Origin: Bugula neritina
Taxonomy: Eukaryota; Bryozoa; Gymnolaemata; Cheilostomatida; Bugulidae
DNA: 64,000 nt
Reading direction: 5' to 3'
Assembly (NCBI GenBank): GCA_964035545.1
Contig: OZ037771.1
Location: 372,001-436,000 of the forward strand
Below, one piece after another: positions 44,385 to 58,644 of this stretch; the first letter of the stretch is position 1, and every line of letters starts with the position of its first letter. The position numbers and the translations under genes are program-made. A model generated the notes under the pieces. That model was not told the origin of the DNA and did not search any database. It worked only from the letters and a program-made list of their open reading frames with translations.

Positions 44385-47300
44385 ATGGTAGGCACTGTAT
44401 TTATTCACCCATCTATTTATAATGTTAGTTGCTGTGTATGGTATCTGCCATGACCCATGTAATTGCAATATCTAACTCAGCAGCTTGGATATTATTGTTA
44501 TTTGTTCTACATATCAGGTTAAGTATTATATAACTAACTCTAATATTCTAGACTTGAATTTCTGTCAATTTAGTTTAATACAATTCTTAAATTAGTAACA
44601 ATGTTTTAACTATCAGACAGAAGTCTAAATATACTATGTATTTATCAAGTATAGTCTTGGAATTTCTAATAGTTTGGTTGTTGTATTTAGGGTGCGGGTG
44701 CATCACGTCTCGTTGATGAGATAGGAGACAGATTCCCTGAGAATGAACACTTCTTTGGTCTAGTTAATGTATGTATAATGTTACCATTCTTGTTTACTAA
44801 ATAAACTTATGTTGTATTTCACTAGAAAGTCTTGCCTCTGGTTTAACCTCCTTCATAAATTGCTGTAAATAAATTCACTCCATTCATTCTCAGAAGCCGT
44901 GTTGATTTTCAGAAAAAATAATATATTGGAATATATGTGCATATATGTTATACACTGCAGTTTGGCAACACGTGTTACTGTAACTCTGTCCTACAAGCCC
45001 TCTATTTCTGTGAGCCGTTCAGAGAGAAGGTTCTGGTCTATCGGCAGCAGCAGAAGAGCAGCAAGAAGGAGAGCTTGCTCTCCTGTCTCTGTGACCTCTT
45101 CCATCTCATTGCTACTCAGAAGAAGAGAGTTGGTAAAATCGCACCAAAGAAGTTCATAGCCAAACTACGTAAAGAAAACGGTACCAGCTTTTTACTTAGA
45201 TTAGGTTAAGTTGTTGATACAAACAGTCATGTTGATACAAACAGCCATGTTGGTACTAACAGTCATGTTGATACAAACAGTCATGTTGATACTAACAGTC
45301 ATGTTGATACTAACAGTCATGTTGATACTAACAGTCATGTTGATACAAACAGTCATGTTGATACAAACAGTCATGTTGATACTAACAGTCATGTTGATAC
45401 AAACAGTATTGTTGATACATACAGTATTGTTGATACAAACAATGCTTGGAATATTCCAGAATGCTTTGACAACTATATGCAACAGGATGCACACGAATTC
45501 CTCAACTACTTACTCAACACCATAGCAGAGACAGTGGAAGGTTAGTCTTGAATCTAAACATCTAAACATCAAATATTATGTTGCTGTAATATACATATCA
45601 CAGCTGATATTAGGAGCTATTCTCTCTATCCAAATAGTTTCAATGTTCTTGTTTATTTAGAGTCAAGATTTTTAAGTAGAAGTAATATTTTATAGAAAAA
45701 GTTCTATTGGCCTTTTTTCATTTTTTAGACAAAATTTACATTTGAAATAGAATCACTTTAAAAAAAGTGATGAGCCTTGCAAGTGTGTGTGCCGTAATAA
45801 TATAGCACAGGTGTTATCTTCTCAATGTAAACATGATTAAGTCTGTACTGTAGTTATGTAATGCAGGAGTTATCACCTCTATATACACATGCACTGTATT
45901 ATTATACTGCAGGAGTTATCACCTCTATATAATCATATATTGTATTATTATACTGCAGGAGTTATCACCTCTATATAAACATATACTGTATTATTATACT
46001 GCAGGAGTTATCACCTCTAAATAATCATATACTGTATTATTATACTGCAGGAGTTATCACCTCTATATAAACATATACTGTATTATTATACTGCAGGAGT
46101 TATCACCTCTAAATAATCATATACTGTATTATTATACTGCAGGAGTTATCACCTCTATATAATCATATACTGTATTATACTGCAGGAGTTATCACCTCTA
46201 TATAATCATATACTGTATTATACTGCAGGAGTTATCACCTCTATATAATCATATACTGTATTATACTACAGGAGTAACTAAAGAATCCGGCTCTACTAAA
46301 ACAGGGGAGACTTCATCTGAACCTGCTGACGCAGACAGTAGCAAGAAGAAGAACCCCACTTGGGTTCATGAACTCTTCCAAGGCACGCTGACCAATGAGA
46401 CACGCTGTCTCAACTGTGAAACTGTGAGTAACAAAGACGAAGACTTCCTGGACCTGTCAGTTGACGTGGAGAACAACACGTCCATCACTCACTGTCTGCG
46501 AGGATTCTCCAGCACCGAGACGTTACGTAGTGAGCACAAGTACTACTGTGAGGTGTGCTGTAGCAAACAGGAGGCCCAGAAGAGGTGATCATATAGTAAT
46601 GTAGTGATATAGTGTAATATAGTATGTAGTGATATAGTGTAATATAGTATGTAGTGATATAGTGTAATATAGTATGTAGTGATATAGTGTAATATAGTAT
46701 GTAGTGATATAGTGTAATATAGTATGTAGTGATATAGTGTAATATAGTATGTAGTGATATAGTGTAATATAGTATGTAGTGATATAGTGTAATATAGTAT
46801 GTAGTGATATAGTGTAATATAGTATGTAGTGATATAGTGTAATATATTTGCTGAATAACAAAATAATATGTTATATGCTGAATAATATAATATATCTGCT
46901 TGTAGAATGAGAATTAAGAAACTGCCCCACATATTAGCTCTTCACTTGAAAAGGTTTAAATACGTCGAACAGTTACAGAGGTTCACCAAACTGTCGTATA
47001 GAGTTGTCTTTCCTTTTGAACTGCGTTTATTCAACACTGTAAGTGCTCTCTGCTCACTCATACAGCTATTATGTGTTGTTTGTGTGTATACAATGTATTG
47101 TATTGTGTGTGCTGTATTGTGTGTACTGTATTGTGTGTAATGTATTGTGTGTACTGTATTGTGTGTACTGTATTGTGTGTACTGTATTGTGTGTACTGTA
47201 TTGTGTGTACTGTATTGTGTGTACTGTATTGTGTGTACTGTATTGTGTATAATGTATATTATGTACACTAGAATTCTCTATTGCAGTCAGACGATGCGTA

Positions 47301-47957
47301 TAACCCAGAGAGACTGTACGACCTGGTAGCTGTGGTGGTGCACTGCGGTGTCGGCCCAAACAGAGGTCACTACATCAGTCTAGTCAAGAGTCACGGGCTA
47401 TGGCTCTTGTTTGATGATGACAGCGTTGAGGTGTGTGTGTGTGTGTATGCTATACACGTACATGTATATATACTATTCTACACGTACATGTGTATGCTAC
47501 ATACTATTCTACACGTACATGTGTATGCTACATACTATTCTACACGTACATGTATATATATTATACTATTCTACACGTACATGTATATATACTATACTAT
47601 TCTACACTTACATGTGTATATACTATACTATACTACACGTACATGTGTATATACTACATACTATTCTACACGTACATGTGTATATACTATACTATTCTAC
47701 ACGCACATGTATATACACTATACTACTCTACACGTACATGTATATATACTGTACTATTCTACACGTACATGTATATATACTGTACTATTCTACACGTACA
47801 TGTATATATACTATACTATTCTACACGTACATGTATATACTATACTATACTGTAGAGAGTGCAGGCCACTCAACTGGAGGACTTCTATGGCCTCACGTCT
47901 GGAGATCAGAGGAACACCGAGTCCGGCTATATCCTGTTTTATCAGTCTAGAGAGTGA
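44385..47957 (+). CDS. USP12/USP46-type ubiquitin carboxyl-terminal hydrolase
   Basis: Eight coding segments (44385-44387, 44691-44768, 44961-45180, 45460-45540, 46272-46584, 46906-47038, 47287-47430, 47856-47957) join in phase to give 357 residues (human USP46 366, USP12 370). The first coding exon holds only the ATG, followed by GTAGGC; an in-frame TAA lies 15 bases upstream. The protein starts [20 protein letters not shown], equal to the internal MGxNAS of vertebrate USP12/46 and a good myristoylation signal. The Cys box is [20 protein letters not shown] (C32), followed by [20 protein letters not shown]; the His box is GPNRGHYIS (H304), then WLLFDDD. CLNC and CEVC pairs form the zinc site. 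The enzyme removes ubiquitin (monoubiquitinated histones, receptors) and in other animals is activated by WDR48/UAF1 and WDR20. It is a single-copy precursor-like gene, so I give no USP12-versus-USP46 symbol. Confidence 0.95.
45206..45450 (+). repeat. 18-bp minisatellite ATGTTGATACTAACAGTC
   Basis: About 13 copies fill USP intron 45181-45459. Many units contain TACTAAC followed by CAG, so they combine a branch-point word with an acceptor word. The spurious ORFs on both strands come from the 18-bp period. Confidence 0.95.
45840..46275 (+). repeat. 44-50-bp minisatellite copying the USP exon 5 acceptor
   Basis: About nine copies of TACTGCAGGAGTTATCACCT, then CTATATAATCATATACTGTA. The real junction is TACTACAG|GAGTAACTAAAG, so the acceptor plus about five exon bases are repeated. 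Joining to a decoy would lead to an in-frame TAA within seven codons. Confidence 0.95.
46590..46852 (+). repeat. 25-bp minisatellite GATATAGTGTAATATAGTAT + GTAGT
   Basis: About ten near-perfect copies starting 15 bp after the donor in USP intron 46585-46905. The seed ATGTAGTGATATAG is visible at the intron's 5' end. Confidence 0.95.
47085..47262 (+). repeat. 14-bp minisatellite TGTATTGTGTGTAC
   Basis: About 12 copies fill USP intron 47039-47286. Length variants create open frames in all registers. Confidence 0.93.
47445..47850 (+). repeat. ~29-bp minisatellite CTACACGTACATGTATATAC + TATACTATT
   Basis: About 13 copies fill USP intron 47431-47855, running to the acceptor CTATACTGTAG. Each unit has the palindrome ACGTACATGT-like core. 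Confidence 0.93.
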
Positions 47958-49376
47958 ATAACCTTGACCTAGCCATCACTCTGCAGAGTGAATGACCTTG
48001 ACCTAGCCGTCACTCTAGAGAGTGAATGAGTATTTTATACTGATACCCAGCATGAATTGGGAGTTGATCAAAGGACTAATAATAATTTAAACTCTAATTT
48101 ACTTTATTTCTATATTTATACCTCATAATTTGTTCGTGGGAACAGTTTTCACATTATGCTTGCTGTCATCGTATCTATACACAACCTTCCAATGCAATAT
48201 TCTTATATATCTTTTCACTCCACCAGTCCTCGTCCCCTAGTTAGATGTAATTCATAGTGCTGTGTTATGTAGAGCCTTACTGTCTGATAGTAACAGTACT
48301 ACTGGTACTATCAGTACTACTAGTAGTACTGATACTACCAGTAGTACTGGTACTAATAGTACTACCATTACTACTACAACTGAACTAGTAGTACTGTTGA
48401 GTACATTGGCATTAGATCACCCTTTGCAGCTCATTCTAGCCAAATTTGTTTTAAAACATTTTTATAGAGTTTAACTGAGACTTTTAGATTTAGTGCCTAG
48501 GTTTACCTATGCATACTAATTACTATTTACCTGTAATATTCTATTTGACTATTTCAAATGGTTTTTCTTGTATATACATATATTTTGTTGATAATATTAT
48601 TATAATTTTGTTATAGAGAAGCATGTGCAAGTACTTATTAAATATATACATACTAATGTGCACCAACTGTACATGAATACTATGCCTTGTTGGTGGACTT
48701 ATTTTTGCTTAATAGAGTGTAAATGTTAAGTTAGATTCACTTACATCTACAGCGGTTTACTAACCTTTACTGTGAGTTACTGACGTCAACTGTGGTTTAC
48801 TTACGTCTATTGTGAAATTGAGAAATTTTAATAGACTGAAGTAATTTTTGTTATTTGTATCCAATGTACAATATTTATAAAATAACAAACCACGTTGTTA
48901 GAATACAATATTTATAAACTAGTGGACTATATTGTTAGAATACAACAATTTGGTATTTCAACATGAGGTGAGTACAGTGTGTCGTCAAGAGAGTTGAATG
49001 CGTTACCCACCTGTTTCCTGTAATTGAAAGTGTTGTTGTTGTATCAGCTTCATGGTGAATGTTAGTATAGTATACCAGGATTTCTATCTAATAATATCTC
49101 CTGGTTTGTATGATTTAGTCACAACTCATCAATATTGATGTATTTGATAGAATATGCAATATGAGCAATACTGACAAGTCATAATTGCTTTGCATTTATT
49201 AACAAAAATAAGATAATAAACTACCAATAATTGACAAGTACTAAATCAATACCACCAGTGATATATAAATCTTCTGCAACTGCAGTTCTAGCCATAGTAT
49301 GTGGTCCACCGATTCCCAAGAACAATATTACATATTACTAATTTGATAAGATTGTCTGCCCATAGACTGTGCTCCC
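47958..49376. other. Convergent spacer between USP and the secreted-protein gene
   Basis: Starts with two further copies of AGAGAGTGAATGACCTTGACC-like 3' sequence at 47950-48030, showing duplication of the stop-codon region. The rest is AT-rich with an AGTACTACTAGTAG tract at 48290-48400. No further gene is supported. Confidence 0.55.
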
Positions 49377-52511
<3,135 letters not shown>

Positions 52512-52640
52512 CTCACGGATATATGGTTACTCGTATATGCTTACACCCTGGGAGCTTACACAGTTGTATACTCACACACTTGGATGCTGTCCAGCGATAA
52601 TGATTGAGGAGTTAATGAGGTTTGACCAGTGTCAACCTAC

Positions 52641-52648
52641 TATTTATA
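52641..52648 (-). promoter_or_regulatory. TATA box of the secreted-protein gene
   Basis: TATAAATA on the minus strand about 130 bases before the ATG at 52511. A palindromic E-box-type site, TCACGTGA, lies further upstream at about 52677-52684. Both positions fit a tissue-regulated promoter; function is inferred. Confidence 0.5.
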
Positions 52649-53064
52649 TTATATACTATTGCATCACAGCCGTGATCACGTGACCGAGTTCGTTGTCAGT
52701 GAGCAACGACCAGTTGCCATGGTTACTGCATTCTATACTGGTGAAGGAAACACAGTTATTTAAAGTATTTAATGTGCATACTCACAACTTATTAATATGT
52801 AGGTGCAGATAATATAATACAATAATATAATATATTATATATATTTATAAGAAGCACTTATATACACATCATACAAAATATAACATACACAAATTCATGT
52901 ACCATGTAATATATATAACCATTTTACACAGGAATTCACCATCCATGTTAATCATGAGGTGTAGTTTGACAATAATAAAGTTCAGAAGCTGTTCCCAAAC
53001 TTCCCGATGCCTCCTGAATTATATTCGATTGGTTGAAAGCTTCAGATCTAGACAGAGTCGCAGC

Positions 53065-56000
53065 TCACAGTGGTTTCAGAAGATTAGAGGAAATTATGGC
53101 AGCCAGAAAAATTAGACCGAGATTTCTGTTAGACTTGAACTTTTTTAGACAGTCATTTGGATCATCCAGATTTACTGAGTAAATCTAAAACATCGCAGTC
53201 ACATGACATAAGAGAGAGTCACATGACATAAGAGAGTCACATGACATAAGAGAGTCACATGACATAAGAGAGTCACATGACAGAAGAGAGTCACATGACA
53301 GAAGAAATAAGTCACATTACCAGAGAGAAGTCAAAACGGCTTACTTACCTGGTGGGAGAGGTGACCAATAACTGCCGCTACACCCGCGTAGTACGGCCAC
53401 GTCTGATCCGAGGCTATGCCAGTTAGCAACAGTCCAGGAAGCATTGCGGCAGTGAATCCACTCAACCAGAACTTGCTGTTCTCACCAAATCGGAGAGCCG
53501 TTGACTTCACCCCAACCTTCACATCATCTTCCTTGTCCTAGAATATCTAGTCTATTAGCACATCAGAATATCTAGTTTATTAGCACATCAGAATATCTAG
53601 TCTATTAGCACCTCAGAATATCTAGTCTATTAGCACATCAGAATATCTAGTCTATTAGCACATCAGAATATCTAGTCTATTAGCACATCAGAATATCTAG
53701 TCTATTAGCACATCAGAATATCTAGTCTATTAGCACATCAGAATATCTAGTCTATTAGCACATCAGAATATCTAGTCTATTAGCACATCAGAATATCTAG
53801 TCTATTAGCACATCAGAATATCTAGTCTATTAGCACATCAGAAATCATCACCACAAACAGGAAGATTGAATAAACAGGAAACATCGGCATGTTACATTAA
53901 GGAAACGAAAGGCTGAGATGGGATATCTAAGTATGACTTTCAACACTAACAAACAACTAACTGTTTGAACATACAGCACCAGGACTAGTATCTAACAACC
54001 AGTGTATGTGTGCTGCAACCAGTATAGAGCACTTACACAGCCTGCCACATTTGACAGTCTAACCATCAGGGTAGACATGCTATAAATACAAATACAGATG
54101 CCATAATCTCTCTCTGGTCAGAGGAAATTAGCCACCCCAGTGTAAACAGAAATTAGAATGACTACATATCCTACGAGAGAGAGATATTACCTGTTCGGGT
54201 AGATATATTACCTGTTCAGGTAGATATATTACCTATTCAGGTAGATATATTACCTGGTGAGAGTATATCGAGTCAAATATCATTGTCCAGCACACGGCGG
54301 CTGAGTAAAGAGGAAGCACAACAAGCCAATCACATTGACCAATCACAGCACTGCTACCAAGTAGTATACCCCAATTCAACGTCACACCTAAACAAGTGGC
54401 TGCAGTTAGTTATTCCAGCATGTTTGGGAGAGAAATACCTGATGGGCGTATATAGTGTCATATGCTAAAGTCCAGAGTATACAAGAGCAATAAAGAGGTA
54501 AGACAGAGCTAACATCTATACTACTCTGAACAGCGGCCCATCCCAACACAGCTCCCCAGTTGAATGTTAAACCTATAACAAAAGTATAGCCTATAGAGTG
54601 GAGAGCTCAATGAAGTTAGGGGGGGGGGGAGCTCACTGTACTGAGCTATTCTCCATTAAAATAGTCTGTGTTGAGTGTTTCATTTTTGAGTGAGTTCAAC
54701 CAATGAGATTGCAAGCTGGCCGACAGAGCTAGATGCTAGTGAATCTGTAATTATTAAAAGAAGGGAGCTTTTTGGCAGAACTATATGCAGAAACAATAAA
54801 ACTTATCGAAAAAAGCTGCTGTTGTATATAATATATATACATTGCGACATGTACATAGATATACATTGTAACTTGTACATGATATACACAGTGAAGTGTA
54901 TGAATACATGGTATACGTACCCAGAGCAATCTGTGGCCAATAAGTGAATCTTTTAAACAGAGGATAAGTTGTTACAAACAGGAGAGAGGCAGCACCGACA
55001 GCAATACTGAAACACATGTTACAAGTTTAATTCAGTATTGTAAGTTGTCTGCCCTAAAGTAGAGGTGACATGTAAGTTGTCTTCCCTAAAGTAGAGATGA
55101 CATGTAAGTTGTCTTCCCTAAAGTAGACACATAATGTAAGTTGTTTTCCCTAAAGTAGACATGTAATGTAAGTTGTCTTCCCTAAAGTAGAGATGTAATG
55201 TAAGTTGTCTTCCCTATAGTAGACATGTAATGTAAGTTGTCTTCCCTAATATAGAGATGTAATGTAAGTAAAACGCACACCTGTACATGTTGAGCTGAAG
55301 AAGTATCCCTAAACCAGCCGTCATCTGTACAGCAAGGAATGTCCAGGCTTGTGGGTAAGTTATTTGACCAGAGGCTAGGGGGCGGTCTTTTGTTCTTGCA
55401 ACCTAAGTCGTATATGTAGATATCACGTTATTCCATACATTAATACACATGTTATGGGTAGCAAGATACATCTATAAAAGCGACATTGTAAAGTGTATAC
55501 AATACCTACATACCTGGGTGTCAAAGTCCCTGTCCCACATGTCATTAATAGTACAGCCAGCCCCTCTCATGATGAGGGAGCCAGCGCCAAACAGAGATAG
55601 AAGGTACAAGTCAGGTAGGGAGCCTGGAGCTGCAGCTAAGGATATGCTCCACGTACAAGGTAGGTATAACAGCCATGTTCCTGGAGTATGTACAGTACTA
55701 TGTATCATATAACATCATGTAATACACAGCTTGTTGAATACATTATTTGTAACCATCACACAAAAACTTAAGCAAAGAAAAAACATTCAAATGATAGTAC
55801 ATTTGTAATGTAGACAGTGCAGAAAGTACAAGTAGTGCACGCAGTACAGGCAAGTTTTACCAATGGGTCGGTCGATTCTCATTAGCTTGAGGTATGGCTG
55901 GATAGCCTGAGGTGCTGTGTCAACTAGGTCTTTAGCTTTGTATGAGCTGATACACCTTGAAGATTTCTGGTGGTGTGATGAAACATTTTTGGAGGAATAC

Positions 56001-56164
56001 TTACATTTAATACAACTAGATGTATTACGGCAGTAACTTGAAGACTCGAGAGTAATATTTAGTTTTGATATCAAATAATATTTATCAACATCAAGTCGAG
56101 CAAATGAATTGAGAAATAATTTACTCTGTGCCTTTTGGAAGCACCGAAAAGAGGATATCATCAT
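53065..56164 (-). CDS. COQ2: 4-hydroxybenzoate polyprenyltransferase, mitochondrial (COQ2)
   Basis: Seven exons (56164-55861, 55680-55514, 55402-55281, 55006-54921, 54572-54439, 53537-53349, 53184-53065) join in phase to give 373 residues, close to human COQ2. The frame upstream of 56164 opens with a GTG, so the first ATG is used. The N-terminal 75 residues lack acidic clusters and fit a mitochondrial presequence. The UbiA membrane domain has NDMWDRDFD (147-155) and the second Asp-rich motif DTIYAHQDKEDD (265-276), both binding Mg-polyprenyl diphosphate. [11 protein letters not shown] and [11 protein letters not shown] are also family hallmarks. The enzyme prenylates 4-hydroxybenzoate in the inner mitochondrial membrane, the committed step of ubiquinone synthesis. 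It ends 550 bp upstream of the secreted-protein gene, on the same strand. Confidence 0.96.
53197..53318 (+). repeat. AGAGAGTCACATGACATA repeat
   Basis: Seven copies of 17-19 bp in the last COQ2 intron (53185-53348). Confidence 0.92.
53541..53846 (+). repeat. 25-bp minisatellite CAGAATATCTAGTCTATTAG + CACAT
   Basis: Twelve almost perfect copies at the 3' end of COQ2 intron 53538-54438. On the gene's strand units contain CTAGATATTCTG; the true acceptor is CTAGATATTCTAG|GAC, so the array abuts the splice site and shares its sequence. Confidence 0.95.
54175..54255 (+). repeat. Short repeat TACCTGTTCAGGTAGATATAT
   Basis: Four copies of about 21 bp in COQ2 intron 53538-54438. Each carries the near-palindrome ACCTGTTCAGGT. 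Confidence 0.88.
55035..55270 (+). repeat. ~33-bp minisatellite GTAAGTTGTCTTCCCTAAAG + TAGAGATGTAAT
   Basis: Seven copies fill COQ2 intron 55007-55280. Confidence 0.93.
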
Positions 56165-58644
56165 AATACAATCAAGTAAAGTCACGCTTTTGTTTTTATT
56201 TGACAGTCAAGTGACACCTTGAGATACACGGCTCTGTTTTAGATACTTCTACTTCATTTTTCTACAACAAAACAAAGAGTTTAGGCTAAAAATAACAAAG
56301 CTCAGAGCTGAGGGTATAGCATTAGCTTTAGTTTACATATATCATTCATTATGATTATATGATTATCATCATGTCTGCAGTTTGAAATTGTGACTCAGAA
56401 AATTGTTTAAATCAGCATCAAAGAAAAACTAAATATAAATTTTGAGAAAAAAACACCAAGTCAATAGGCATAGCATACTGATAATTATAGTTAATGTTAT
56501 ACTTATAGTCATAAACATGGTGATCCTGATCATGCTGATGGTGATACGCCTACGATTTCTTTTATAATAATTATAATAACATGATAATGATAGGCTTATT
56601 TAATATTAAAAAGTTTTTGTAGTAAACAGTTAACATCTTAAAAATACTTAAATGCTGATAATTTATGGAAACAAGAATTAATATTAAATAATATTAATAA
56701 TTCAAGTCAAGTAATTAGCTTTACACCTCTTTCTAAACTGAGCACTGAGCGGAACGGTAGTTAATAAGAAATGTATAAACTTGCACGAGTTGAATGAAAA
56801 CCAGAAAATCCTATGCTGTCAAAGTGGTTCGTAGAGGTATTAATCGGAACTTTCTGTCTACAACTAACTAAACAATAATTAGGAAAATTGCTAGAAACTA
56901 GCTACTAATTTTTTTTTCCACTCGAAGCTTCCTGTTACAAAATGCAATAATAAAGCTACTGCAGAAGGCTTAGAGAGTAATTATTATATTCAATTTTTTA
57001 TTATGCAACAGGAAATAATGATCAAACCAACAAGTGTAATACTATGAATCAGAATTCAAATCTGTTTTTGTGATTATTTCAATGAAAAAGTTGTAGTATC
57101 TGAAAAAAATGTAAGTATAAGTATTAGCCTTAGGATAGTCTAGTATAACTATAACTTTAACTAATAACTATAAGTATTACTTTTACTTTTAGTACAACTA
57201 ATAAACTATAGTATTAGTATTACTATTAGTATTACTATTACTAGTAGTATAAGTATAATTTTAAGCTGAAGTTGTATTACTGTTGGTGTTACTATTTTAG
57301 CTTGAAGTTGGGCACATAATGATGATCAAATTGATATTGATGCTTATTACTATTACTATTAGTATTGCTAATACTAATACTAATAGTAATAAGCATCAAT
57401 ATTAGTTATTAACTACGATTGTCATTATGATTATGATTGTGTGAATCAGAATGCTTGTGACTCTAACTGTGATTTACTTAACAGTTACTGTGCGACTGCG
57501 TTTTGAGTTATGATATTGAAATAGTAATTCAAAATTGAGTCATTAATAGTATTGCTATTACTATTACTATTAGTATTAGTATTACTATAAGTATAAGTAT
57601 AACTATAAATATTAGCCTAATGTAATTAAACTAAAAGACAAAAAATTATAGTGGCTACGATGTGAAAATGATTTACTATAAATTTTTGTTTAAATTTTGT
57701 TTTAGGTAAATTTAAATGTGCAGAAATGTAAGTTCGAAATTTTTATTGGAATATAGAAAATTCGAATTATAACTAATACTAATGATTGAAGAAAAAGCGT
57801 TCAATTAAAATTAAAAAGTGGCTGTTTCAATAATGCTTATTTATGTTTATATTGTTCAACTAAAATTTAGTCTTATTATTTTTGTTAATATGGTGATCAT
57901 AATAACAGCTAAAGCCAAACTATGTTTTGTTTTAGCTGATATTTTCATTTAATTGTTATTGTATGTAGATTTTTGTATGGATGTGATAATCTTATTGTTA
58001 ATGGTTAATTGAATACATAACTCAAATTGCTTTCTGGTTAAACACAAATAAGTTCTCACCAAGCTAACAACAGACACTTTGCTGTCAATCATTCACAGCT
58101 TTGTCTGGCTGCTGTGGACCTTGTCAATAGTTTTTATCTTTTTTCACTAAATAATCTTTTTCTGCATTCAACTAAAAAAATAAGCAAAATATATTTCACT
58201 GTATAACAAGCATTGCTTGTTCAGCCACCAACACACTTTCTATTAAATCTTAGAGATTTAGTGAGTGTAGCTAAAGCTCTTACATAGCTAAGTTCTCTAT
58301 TAGGTAGCTAAATAGATCTGTCACTTAAAACATGCACAACAGTGTCACCTACTTGCTGTCTTGTATTTAATCATTTGACATCAGATGAAATATCTTTACA
58401 TAACACACAACTAAGTATCTCTACATAATAAACAACTAAGCATCTTTACATAACACACAACTAAGCATCTTTACATAACACACAACTAAGCATCTTTACA
58501 TAACACACAAAGTATTATTAGTTATTCAGCTCATCTTTAAAAGAGAGGCTTAAAGTTTTATAGCTTTTATAAAAGTATTTTAATGTATGTATTTAGGAAA
58601 AGTTTCAGCATGAATAGGTAACCAATTGCAAGAGTTTGTAACCA
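56165..58644. other. AT-rich intergenic spacer with palindromic ACTATTAGTATT tracts
   Basis: No gene seen. Tracts of ACTATTACTATTAGTATT words lie at about 57190-57250, 57330-57405 and 57540-57615. The middle one is a near-perfect hairpin: arms 57334-57366 and 57370-57402, loop GCT. At 58385-58512 there are five copies of a 25-bp unit (CACAACTAAGCATCTTTACA + TAACA). Confidence 0.7.

Noticed and set aside
56165-56185. COQ2 start seven codons earlier
   Set aside because: That codon is GTG; the first ATG of the frame is at 56164.
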